Below, piece by piece: positions 1-5,306 of a stretch of DNA of 5,306 nucleotides. Under the pieces are notes generated by a model. That model was not told the origin of the DNA, did not search any database, and was given only the letters and a program-made list of their open reading frames with translations. The number at the start of each line of letters is the position of its first letter. Within the stretch, counting starts at the first letter, position 1. Both the position numbers and the translations under genes were made by a program. Origin of the DNA: an uncultured Blautia sp. (GTDB lineage: Bacteria; Bacillota; Clostridia; Lachnospirales; Lachnospiraceae); NCBI GenBank assembly GCA_946629475.1, contig CAMOXX010000180.1, positions 1-5,306 on the forward strand. Direction: 5' to 3'.

Positions 1-37
1 TATCATACCCACGAAATTGTAACGGGAGGATGTCGGC

Positions 38-1417
38 ATGGCTGAACTGACTATGGACAAGCTGGTGGCTCTGTGCAAGAACCGCGGCTTTATTTTCCCT
101 GGTAGCGAAATCTACGGAGGACTTGCCAACACATGGGATTACGGCCCTCTGGGTGTCGCCTTCAAGAACAACGTGAAAAATGCCTGGTGGCAGAAATTTG
201 TTCAGGAGAACAAATACAATACCGGTCTGGACTGCGCAATCCTGATGAACCGCGAAGTATGGGTTGCTTCCGGCCATGTCGGCGGCTTCAATGATCCGCT
301 CATGGACTGCAAGGACTGCAAGGCCCGTTTCCGCGCGGACAAGCTGATCGAGGACTTCACCCATGGTGAGGAGACCGGTGACGGCTGGACCAACCAGGAA
401 CTCGAACAGTATATTGCCGAGCATGACATTGTCTGCCCGGTGTGCGGCAAAAAGAACTTCACCGGCATCCGCCAGTTCAACCTTATGTTTAAGACCTATT
501 CCGGCGTGACCGAGGATGCTGCCAACGAGATCTATCTGCGCCCCGAAACCGCGCAGGGCATCTTTGTCAACTTCCAGAACGTCATGCGCACAACCCGCAA
601 GAAGCTCCCCGCCGGCATTGCGCAGATCGGCAAATCCTTCCGCAACGAAATCACCCCCGGCAACTTTATCTTCCGCGTGCGTGAATTCGAGCAGATGGAA
701 CTGGAATTCTTCTGCAAGCCCGGTGAGGACCTGGAGTGGTTCAATTACTGGCGTTCCTTCTGCCGCGACTGGCTGCTCAGCCTGGGCATGAAAGAGGAGA
801 GCCTGCGTCTGCGTGACCATGAGCCCGAAAAGCTCGCCTTCTACTCCAAGGCCACCACTGACTTCGAGTTCCTCTTCCCGTTCGGCTGGGGCGAACTCTG
901 GGGTGTCGCTGACCGTACCGATTACGACCTCACCCAGCATCAGAATCATTCCGGCAAATCCATGGAGTACCTCGATCCGGTGACCAACGAGCGCTATATC
1001 CCCTACTGCATCGAGCCTTCCCTGGGTGTTGACCGCGCTGTGCTGGCCTTCCTGTGCAACGCCTATGAAGAGCAGGAACTCGAAGGCGGCGACGTGCGCA
1101 CGGTGCTCCATCTGCATCCTGCCCTGGCTCCCTTCAAGGCTGCTGTGCTGCCCCTGCAGAAGAACAAGCTGGGTGCCCTGGCCTCTGAAATCCACGATAA
1201 TCTGTGCAAGTACTTCCCTGTGGATTATGATGAGACCGGCTCCATCGGCAAGCGGTATCGCCGTCAGGACGAAATCGGCACGCCCTACACCATCTGTGTT
1301 GACTTTGAGACTGAGGAAACCCAGTCCGTCACCATCCGTGACCGCGACACCATGGAGCAGGTCCGTGTACCGCTCAGTGAACTCCGCGGCTGGATTGAAG
1401 AACGCCTCCGCTTCTGA
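38..1417 (+). CDS. glyQS: Glycine--tRNA ligase, single-chain alpha2 type
   Basis: Cytoplasmic class II aminoacyl-tRNA synthetase that uses ATP to attach glycine to tRNA-Gly. The 459-residue length is full size for the homodimeric bacterial type, as opposed to the alpha2-beta2 type. The N-terminus carries the family signature around residues 17-40 (RGFIFPGSEIYGGLA, then WDYGPLGV). Two CxxC pairs, Cys91/Cys94 and Cys133/Cys136, look like a zinc-binding insertion. Residues 168-176 read RPETAQGIF. Class II motif 2 lies at about 201-225, with the FRNE of 201-204 and Arg213. Motif 3 lies at 326-333 (EPSLGVDR). The anticodon-binding domain fills about 355-455. The start is supported by GGGAGGA at 24-30, seven bases before the ATG. 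Only 37 bases of upstream sequence are visible, so a T-box leader, common for such genes in Bacillota, cannot be judged. It converges on the exported-protein gene, with two hairpins between them. No frameshift or lost key residue was seen. Confidence 0.98.
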   Translation: MAELTMDKLVALCKNRGFIFPGSEIYGGLANTWDYGPLGVAFKNNVKNAWWQKFVQENKYNTGLDCAILMNREVWVASGHVGGFNDPLMDCKDCKARFRADKLIEDFTHGEETGDGWTNQELEQYIAEHDIVCPVCGKKNFTGIRQFNLMFKTYSGVTEDAANEIYLRPETAQGIFVNFQNVMRTTRKKLPAGIAQIGKSFRNEITPGNFIFRVREFEQMELEFFCKPGEDLEWFNYWRSFCRDWLLSLGMKEESLRLRDHEPEKLAFYSKATTDFEFLFPFGWGELWGVADRTDYDLTQHQNHSGKSMEYLDPVTNERYIPYCIEPSLGVDRAVLAFLCNAYEEQELEGGDVRTVLHLHPALAPFKAAVLPLQKNKLGALASEIHDNLCKYFPVDYDETGSIGKRYRRQDEIGTPYTICVDFETEETQSVTIRDRDTMEQVRVPLSELRGWIEERLRF

Positions 1418-1425
1418 TCATCGAT

Positions 1426-1452
1426 CGGCCCGTGCATGCACGGGCCGTTTTT
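1426..1452 (+). terminator. Rho-independent terminator of glyQS
   Basis: An 8-bp GC-rich stem (CGGCCCGT at 1426-1433 with ACGGGCCG at 1440-1447) closes a six-base loop, itself GCATGC, so the full 22 bases are a perfect palindrome. Five T (1448-1452) follow directly. It begins eight bases after the glyQS stop codon, the classic arrangement for an intrinsic terminator. Confidence 0.93.
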
Positions 1453-1462
1453 CTGTGCATGT

Positions 1463-1498
1463 CAAAAGGGCATCCCGCGAAATCGGGATGCCCTTTTG
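1463..1498. terminator. Bidirectional terminator between convergent genes
   Basis: A perfect 15-bp stem (1463-1477 with 1484-1498) closes a six-base loop, CGAAAT. The stem bases carry AAAA (1464-1467) on one arm and TTTT (1494-1497) on the other, so either strand yields a GC-rich hairpin followed by a short U-tract. It lies 12 bases beyond the stop codon of the minus-strand gene and just after the first glyQS terminator. It is therefore probably the main terminator for the exported-protein gene and a backup for glyQS. Confidence 0.9.
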
Positions 1499-1510
1499 GT
1501 GTCTGTTTGT

Positions 1511-2908
1511 TTACGGGGTCCAGCTGATCATCTCTTCAAACTGTTTTTCCGCTTCGTCAAGCTCCGTTGTGCCATAGTCGGAAACCGTGCCGGAGAAATG
1601 CATCCGGATGGAATGCTCTGTACCATCCATCGCCGTCATCCTGAGTTCCACCATGCCCTCGGCTGAACTGATGCGGCCTCCGCTGATGCGGATGCTGACC
1701 TCAGTCTCTCCAAGAGCCATGCTCTGCATGCTGTTTGCAATGCACTGTGTCACAGACTCTGCCGTGGCAATGTTGTAAGACTGTTCATCTGCGAAAAACC
1801 TGCAGCTGCCATCGCTGCCGACATACGCAATCACGGCTTTCTCGTTCTTTCCGAGCGTCTCATAGTACTCCTGCATGCCCAGTTCTTCGGCCAGCTGATA
1901 CGGGGATTTTTCCGTTTTTTCTTCCTCCGTGATCTTCCCTTCCTGCAGGGCTTTCTCAATGAATGCTTCGGCTGCCGTCAGATAGTCATCATAATACACA
2001 CTGCAGGAACCTTTCCCCTGCAGGTACTGATAATACACATCATAATGGTCCAGTGTGCCGTCAGCCCTCAGGATACTGTATCCATCCGTGTACTGCTGGT
2101 GCGCTTTTCCCGCCATCGCCACGCACTGACCGTAGACCACGCCGTACCGATCCCATTCTTCATCGGTTCCGCTACCCATATTCATCATCCGGGTGATGTA
2201 TTCGCGGGACGGGATCTCCCCGTAGTTTTTCTCATAGAGTGCGCTGAAGAGTTCAAACGTATCATAATCGAGGGTATGATACGGGTACGGATCGATATCC
2301 TCCTCTTCCGGAAGCCCGACCTCAAGGTAGCGGTTCAGAAGATGCCGCACGGCGCCCTCTCCCGTCTTTTGGACCTTTTCCGGAAGCTGGCTGACGTCAG
2401 CCTTCACATGAAAGACCGTATCAAATCCGTCAAGCTCGACCGTGATATTGTAGTTTGGGAATCCTTCCGCCAGCTCCGGAAGGATTTCTCCGAGCCGGTC
2501 ATAATCGTTCACGGCTTCGAGACTGAACAGGGTTTTCCGATCCTCGTAGCTGATATCGTGCCAGAGGGTATGGTACAGTTTCTCAAACGCATTCGCTGTT
2601 CCGTTCCTGGCAAGAATGGCATACCCTGAAGTGTACTCCATGTCTTCCCCGTTGCTCCTGTGACCTCTGGTCCAGAAATCAACATTCATATAATGATCCA
2701 TGCTGTTTTTCCGCAGGTACTCGACAGACAGCTTTTTAAAGCACAGGTCATCATAGGTGAATTCCGCTTCACCCTTCAATGTGACATTGTCTGTCTCCTC
2801 AAGCAGATTTCCGAGGTTCTGATACAGTTCACTGCTCAGTCCCTCCGCACAGGCGGTGCTGCACAGCAGCATGAGCGCCAGAAGCGCAGCCAGTCCCTTT
2901 CTGATCAT
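1511..2908 (-). CDS. Exported protein of unknown function
   Basis: A 465-residue protein that I do not recognise as a named family. It opens with a clear Sec signal peptide: Arg3-Lys4, then a hydrophobic core rich in Ala and Leu (about 5-15), then a probable signal peptidase I site after Ala19-Cys20-Ala21, before Glu22. Cys20 is also a conceivable lipoprotein cysteine, but STAC is a poor lipobox. No other membrane segment is evident, so the mature protein should lie outside the membrane. The mature part is acidic and rich in Tyr, Asp and Glu. The N-terminal part (about 42-80) and the C-terminal part (about 403-447, ending SDYGTT) both look like alternating beta strands, loosely recalling lipoprotein-like beta-sheet folds. 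The middle looks helical, with a charged stretch at 320-335. The start at 2908 is chosen for its AAGGAG site and because the signal peptide begins there. The frame stays open to 3064, but those codons lack protein-like character. The protein is transcribed convergently with glyQS and has no operon partner in view. Confidence 0.88.
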   Translation of the reverse strand: MIRKGLAALLALMLLCSTACAEGLSSELYQNLGNLLEETDNVTLKGEAEFTYDDLCFKKLSVEYLRKNSMDHYMNVDFWTRGHRSNGEDMEYTSGYAILARNGTANAFEKLYHTLWHDISYEDRKTLFSLEAVNDYDRLGEILPELAEGFPNYNITVELDGFDTVFHVKADVSQLPEKVQKTGEGAVRHLLNRYLEVGLPEEEDIDPYPYHTLDYDTFELFSALYEKNYGEIPSREYITRMMNMGSGTDEEWDRYGVVYGQCVAMAGKAHQQYTDGYSILRADGTLDHYDVYYQYLQGKGSCSVYYDDYLTAAEAFIEKALQEGKITEEEKTEKSPYQLAEELGMQEYYETLGKNEKAVIAYVGSDGSCRFFADEQSYNIATAESVTQCIANSMQSMALGETEVSIRISGGRISSAEGMVELRMTAMDGTEHSIRMHFSGTVSDYGTTELDEAEKQFEEMISWTP

Positions 2909-2916
2909 CGCGGACA

Positions 2917-2924
2917 CTCCTTCC
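2917..2924 (-). promoter_or_regulatory. Ribosome binding site of the exported-protein gene
   Basis: Read on the minus strand this is GGAAGGAG, eight bases before the ATG at 2908. It decides the start of the exported protein: translation begins directly at the signal peptide rather than at the in-frame ATGs at 2926 or 3064. Confidence 0.85.
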
Positions 2925-3097
2925 ATCTTTTGGCAAACCCTCAGCAAAAAAGACGATTCTCCCTGCTGTTTTCTTCCCCCTGTTTTCTTTCGATACGCTT
3001 CCGGATGCTCCTGCCTCCCGTCGTCATTCAGGATAGCCGAAGCAGTGAACCTGTTGCGGCACAATCATGTCAGCTCTGTTTTATGCGCTATTTCTTC
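2925..3097. other. Non-coding stretch upstream of the exported-protein gene
   Basis: This is the first part of a 393-base gap without a convincing gene (2909-3301). The minus strand stays open in frame with the exported protein up to 3064 but has no ribosome binding site of its own there. A ten-base direct repeat, CTGTTTTCTT, occurs at 2966-2975 and 2980-2989 and makes the minus strand purine-rich. I searched the minus strand for a promoter for the exported-protein gene and found no pair of -35 and -10 boxes good enough to report. The rest of the gap, 3098-3301, is described in the following entries. Confidence 0.5.
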
Positions 3098-3126
3098 TTG
3101 AAACATCCATGGCCCTTTGCTATAAC
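3098..3126 (+). promoter_or_regulatory. Sigma-70-type promoter pointing towards the transposase
   Basis: TTGAAA (3098-3103) and TATAAC (3121-3126) each match the consensus hexamer at five of six positions and are separated by exactly 17 bases. Transcription would start near 3133. The promoter faces the transposase, but the hairpin plus T-run at 3182-3218 stands between them, so the transcript may be short. Its -10 box ends on the first base of the candidate left inverted repeat at 3126, so it would lie mostly outside the insertion sequence. It could be a host promoter, or the element's end could be further left than proposed. Confidence 0.55.
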
Positions 3127-3139
3127 CTGTCTTTTTCAG
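3126..3139 (+). repeat. Candidate left inverted repeat of the insertion sequence
   Basis: CCTGTCTTTTTCAG matches the reverse complement of 5168-5181 at 13 of 14 positions, including an unbroken run of 11. The only difference is the third base. The similarity does not continue inward or outward. An 11-base match placed symmetrically around the transposase is unlikely by chance, but the T-run raises that chance. Confidence 0.45.
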
Positions 3140-3181
3140 TTGTCTGAAAGGACAAGCCACCCCGAATAATTGAAAGCCTTG

Positions 3182-3218
3182 ATAAACATGGATCGTTACA
3201 GATTCATGTTTATTTTTT
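3182..3218 (+). terminator. Hairpin plus T-run before the transposase gene
   Basis: Bases 3182-3194 pair with 3201-3213 in a 13-bp stem with one G-T wobble and the six-base loop GTTACA. A run of six T (3213-3218) follows, partly within the stem. The stem is rich in A-T, so it is weaker than the glyQS terminator, but the shape is that of an intrinsic terminator. No gene to its left on the plus strand needs one. Insertion sequences often carry such a structure to stop outside transcripts from driving the transposase, and that is the role I infer. Confidence 0.5.
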
Positions 3219-3252
3219 GACTCCTGTTGACTGTAGGGGGGGTAAGTAATGG

Positions 3253-3266
3253 CACAATATATTGTG
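3253..3266. promoter_or_regulatory. Perfect palindrome upstream of the transposase, possible operator
   Basis: CACAATATATTGTG is a perfect 14-base palindrome 35 bases before the transposase start codon. Its left half, CACAATAT, recurs at 3296-3303, across the start codon. The placement fits an operator or a transposase-binding site, but no regulator is known from the sequence. Two TTGACT hexamers (3217-3222 and 3227-3232) lie just upstream, though no well-spaced -10 box was found for either. Confidence 0.35.
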
Positions 3267-3288
3267 TCCAATAGTCCAATGGTGAGAT

Positions 3289-3293
3289 GGAGG
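3289..3293 (+). promoter_or_regulatory. Ribosome binding site of the transposase
   Basis: GGAGG lies eight bases before the ATG at 3302 and decides the start there. An in-frame ATG at 3287 would overlap this site and has no site of its own at a suitable distance, so it is rejected as the start. Confidence 0.85.
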
Positions 3294-3301
3294 TACACAA
3301 T

Positions 3302-5116
3302 ATGCATATAAAGAAGACAAAGCACACGTTCGCGGATGGGAGCAAAAAAACGCAGATCACTCTTGTTGAGTCATATCGTCCAGGAAAGGGCATGAATCCC
3401 CGCACAAGAACAATACAGGATTATGGCTATTTGGAAGATCAGACTGATCCTGAAGCTTTTCTTGACACCTTGCAGAAAATGGTGGCAGACCATCGGAAAG
3501 CAAATGAAAAGATCTCTTTGACCATTGATGTTGACAAACCCATCAACGATCCAACGAACAGAGATCTGAGATTTGGCCCTTATATTGTTAAGCAGATATA
3601 TGATCAATTGCGTATTCCAGAGTTTATTCAGCTGAATCGCAAATCCAAAGCCAGGTACGATCTGAACGAAATTCTCTGCTTTCTGACTTGCATGAAGCTG
3701 GTATTTCCGGATTCAAAAAGATCAACTTACATGGATATTCAACATATCTTTGGCACTGAAAAAACCTTTGATTTGCAGGATGTTTATCATGCGCTCGGAG
3801 AAATCTGTGATCTGAGGGTTGCGCTGCAGAAGCATTTACAGATCGAAGTAAACAAACTCTTTACGGCTGATACCAGCTTCATGTATCTGGACATCACCAA
3901 TACCTACTTTGAAAAGGATTTTGCAACCGAAGGAAGGCTTCCGCAAAAGGGCGTTTCCAAAGACCATAAAACAGAACCGATTGTTCAGCAGGGACTCCTG
4001 CTTGACAGCAACGGAATTCCATTATTTCATGAGTGTTTCCCCGGAAACACCTCGAACAGCCTTATGCTGCAGCCGATGGTGGAAAAAGTGAAATCACACA
4101 AAATGGCCAAAGGGAAAACGATCGTAGTAGCTGATAAAGGATTAAACTCCGTCCCCAATATCGATTACCTTTGCAATCAGGGAGACGGGTACCTGTTTTC
4201 TCAGGTGCTGAGAGGCAAAAAAGGTGTTCGATATCACCAAAGACTGTTTGACGAATCTTTATATACCGTCAATAAGGATGGAACATATAAATGGCAATTA
4301 TTCGAGGAAGAATTCAGCGGCCGTGACAAAGACGGTAAGAAAACCACACGAAAAAGAAAAGTACTTATCTACTGGGATGCGGCTGATGCAAAAGTTGCTC
4401 GAAAAAAAAGAGAGGAAAAGATCAAACGGGCAGAAAAATCACTGAATAACAAAGCTTACACACTGGATCATTCGAAGCAAAAATACATTAAGGCTGAAGT
4501 CGCAGATACCAAAACCGGTGAGATTTTGCATGAGACTGTTGATCTGCTTTCCATTGACCAGGAGAAAATTGATGAAGATGCAAAATTTGATGGTTACTTC
4601 TGCCTCATTACATCAGAACTGGACTATGACGAAAAGAAGATGAGAGCGGTTTATCATACGCTATGGATGATTGAAAACACTTTCCGTACTGAAAAAACCG
4701 ACCTGGAAATGCGTCCTGTATATGTGAGTACTGACGACCATATACGTGCACATTTCATGATCGGCCACCTGGCAACACTGATTACCAGACTGATTCAATT
4801 CTCTATAGGGAAGCTCGAAATATCACCGGAACGAATTCAGAGAGTACTTCAGTCTTGTATTCTGGATGTTCCATCTTCAGGCGTTGTGCATATCCACGAG
4901 ATTTCGGGAAAACTGGAATTTGAATCGATTCGTAATGATAAAGGAGTTCTTGCTTATTCAACACAAGAGACCGGAGAAGACGAAGTATACCAGGATTTTA
5001 AGCTTGTTGGGAAAGCAATAAATCTCTCCCTGGAGAAAGCATACATACGAAAGGAAGAGTTTGTGCGCAGGATACAGAAAGTTGCCATACCCCTACAAAA
5101 GTCCAGGCATGCTTAA
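3302..5116 (+). CDS. IS1634-family (IS4 superfamily) DDE transposase
   Basis: A 604-residue transposase that would cut and join the ends of its own element. The N-terminus (about 1-45) carries the basic stretch typical of the family, in which the query strand of the element's product reads TLVESYRPGKG-like and ends IQDYGYLE. The likely catalytic triad is Asp197 (in YLDITNTYFE), Asp278 (in VVADKGLNS) and Glu458 (in WMIENTFRTEK). Around 180 residues separate the second Asp from Glu, fitting the beta-rich insertion of IS4-type enzymes. In the YREK signature Tyr451, Glu458 and Lys465 are present at the right spacing, while the Arg position (454) is Leu. The conserved RPVYV follows at 471-475 and a hydrophobic helix at about 482-500 (RAHFMIGHLATLI). 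The frame is intact and the length full, so the enzyme may be active. Its codons favour A/T endings, unlike glyQS. It lies upstream of, and divergent from, the exported-protein gene. Confidence 0.93.
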   Translation: MHIKKTKHTFADGSKKTQITLVESYRPGKGMNPRTRTIQDYGYLEDQTDPEAFLDTLQKMVADHRKANEKISLTIDVDKPINDPTNRDLRFGPYIVKQIYDQLRIPEFIQLNRKSKARYDLNEILCFLTCMKLVFPDSKRSTYMDIQHIFGTEKTFDLQDVYHALGEICDLRVALQKHLQIEVNKLFTADTSFMYLDITNTYFEKDFATEGRLPQKGVSKDHKTEPIVQQGLLLDSNGIPLFHECFPGNTSNSLMLQPMVEKVKSHKMAKGKTIVVADKGLNSVPNIDYLCNQGDGYLFSQVLRGKKGVRYHQRLFDESLYTVNKDGTYKWQLFEEEFSGRDKDGKKTTRKRKVLIYWDAADAKVARKKREEKIKRAEKSLNNKAYTLDHSKQKYIKAEVADTKTGEILHETVDLLSIDQEKIDEDAKFDGYFCLITSELDYDEKKMRAVYHTLWMIENTFRTEKTDLEMRPVYVSTDDHIRAHFMIGHLATLITRLIQFSIGKLEISPERIQRVLQSCILDVPSSGVVHIHEISGKLEFESIRNDKGVLAYSTQETGEDEVYQDFKLVGKAINLSLEKAYIRKEEFVRRIQKVAIPLQKSRHA

Positions 5117-5167
5117 CTCCCAAACCATTGTCATAATAGGCGCTCTCATTATTATGCTCCGTTTTAT

Positions 5168-5181
5168 CTGAAAAAGACGGG
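5168..5181 (-). repeat. Candidate right inverted repeat of the insertion sequence
   Basis: Read on the minus strand this is CCCGTCTTTTTCAG, which pairs with 3126-3139 with one mismatch. It lies about 50 bases after the transposase stop codon. The flanking bases 5182-5187 do not repeat the bases just left of 3126, so a target duplication is not visible. Confidence 0.45.
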
Positions 5182-5188
5182 GCCAATA

Positions 5189-5218
5189 TTGACGGAATAG
5201 GATAGTTTTTGTTATGAT
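5189..5218 (+). promoter_or_regulatory. Sigma-70-type promoter to the right of the insertion sequence
   Basis: TTGACG (5189-5194) and TATGAT (5213-5218) each match the consensus at five of six positions, with an 18-base spacer. Transcription would start near 5225 and run off the window to the right. A dyad, GATAGT at 5201-5206 with ACTATC at 5222-5227, surrounds the -10 box, where a repressor could bind; this is only a possibility. Confidence 0.5.
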
Positions 5219-5239
5219 GATACTATCAGAAGGAAAGGA

Positions 5240-5306
5240 ATGCACGAATCGCGTTGGAACCCGGCTGGAAAACCGTTTTTCAGCGTTTTTACCGTATGTC
5301 ATCATT
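5240..5306 (+). CDS. Possible start of a downstream gene, cut by the window end
   Basis: An ATG at 5240 opens a frame that runs to the end of the window (22 codons, beginning MHESRWNPAG). AAGGA at 5230-5234 lies five bases before it, and a promoter lies just upstream at 5189-5218. Too little is visible to name a product. Two other frames are also open here: one from the ATGs at 5214 and 5217, which would start before the predicted transcript, and one from a TTG at 5254 (beginning LEPGWKTVFQ after the first residue is read as its codon). The choice of frame is therefore uncertain. Confidence 0.3.
   Translation, partial: MHESRWNPAGKPFFSVFTVCHH

Larger units (their letters stand above)
3126..5181 (+). 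mobile_element. IS1634-family insertion sequence, probably intact
   Basis: The element is defined by the full-length transposase gene (3302-5116) and by the best inverted repeat that brackets it: 3126-3139 on the left against 5168-5181 on the right, 13 of 14 bases matching. This gives about 2.06 kb, at the upper end of what is usual for this family. The sequence is visibly richer in A and T than glyQS. No matching 5-6 bp target duplication was found at these ends, so the exact boundaries are uncertain; the presence of the element is much surer than its limits. The left end carries a terminator-like hairpin and a palindrome before the gene; the right end has only about 65 bases after the stop codon. 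Confidence 0.6.

Noticed and set aside
1026..1577. Plus-strand open frame overlapping the end of glyQS and running past both terminators
   Set aside because: It is a +1 frame shadow of glyQS, its product is Arg/Ser/Cys-rich low-quality sequence, and it crosses two strong terminators.
2045..2629. Long plus-strand open frame (194 codons) opposite the exported-protein gene
   Set aside because: It has no good ribosome binding site and its composition is that of the complement of a coding strand. The minus-strand gene has a signal peptide, start site and terminator.
2909..3064. Extension of the exported protein upstream to an ATG at 3064, adding 52 residues
   Set aside because: The added residues are polar and unlike a protein start, they would bury the signal peptide, and the strong AAGGAG site sits right before 2908.
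3217..3263. TTGACT at 3217 and 3227 as -35 boxes for the transposase
   Set aside because: No acceptable -10 box lies 16-18 bases downstream of either; the A/T-rich candidates are 20 or more bases away.
3065..3405. Two overlapping minus-strand open frames across the left end of the insertion sequence
   Set aside because: They lack ribosome binding sites, cross the hairpin and the transposase start, and give no recognisable protein.
5079..5120. Alternative right end near the transposase stop codon, loosely matching the inverted form of 3233-3256
   Set aside because: The match needs several gaps and lies within coding sequence, so it is weaker than the ungapped 13-of-14 repeat.
5132..5165. Possible transposase terminator: CATAATA (5132-5138) with TATTATG (5150-5156), then four T at 5162-5165
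   Set aside because: The stem has seven pairs, six of them A-T bar the outer one, an 11-base loop, and the T-run is five bases away, so it is too weak to call.
5093..5305. Minus-strand open frame at the right end (70 codons)
   Set aside because: No ribosome binding site can be seen because the start is at the window edge, it overlaps the end of the transposase, and the plus strand has better promoter and start signals. It remains only a weak possibility.
1..5306. CRISPR arrays, tRNA or rRNA genes, toxin-antitoxin or defence genes
   Set aside because: No regularly spaced repeats, no cloverleaf or rRNA-like sequence, and no second gene that would form such a system were seen.

Overview
The window looks like a chromosomal segment of a Bacillota bacterium, most likely a gut-type member of the class Clostridia. 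The pointers are a single-chain (alpha2-type) glycyl-tRNA synthetase, strong GGAGG-type ribosome binding sites, a Sec signal peptide ending in an Ala-Cys-Ala style cleavage site, and an IS1634-type transposase. This placement is inference from gene style; no 16S or other decisive marker is present.

Layout. Positions 38-1417 (+) hold a complete glycyl-tRNA synthetase gene. It ends at a strong GC-rich hairpin plus T-run (1426-1452). A second, nearly symmetrical hairpin (1463-1498) then lies between it and a convergent gene. That gene, 1511-2908 (-), encodes a 465-residue exported protein of unknown function. Positions 2909-3301 hold no convincing gene, but they contain a good sigma-70-type promoter pointing right (3098-3126), a 13-bp hairpin followed by six T (3182-3218) and a perfect 14-nt palindrome (3253-3266). 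Positions 3302-5116 (+) encode an intact 604-residue DDE transposase of the IS1634/IS4 superfamily. A 14-nt imperfect inverted repeat (3126-3139 and 5168-5181) is the best candidate for the ends of that insertion sequence, although no target-site duplication could be found. To its right is another promoter-like sequence (5189-5218) and possibly the first codons of a new gene running off the window.

How the parts relate. The synthetase is housekeeping and its neighbour is an exported accessory protein. Their convergent arrangement with two terminators suggests independent transcription. The insertion sequence sits upstream of the exported-protein gene, in the region where that gene's promoter should lie. 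Its codons are visibly more A/T-rich than those of the synthetase, as expected of an acquired element.

Overall this is an ordinary housekeeping gene, an uncharacterised exported protein and a probably intact insertion sequence. I found no support for a new multi-gene system. The most interesting leftovers are the promoter-hairpin unit left of the transposase, which could be an insulator or a short RNA, and the unknown exported protein.
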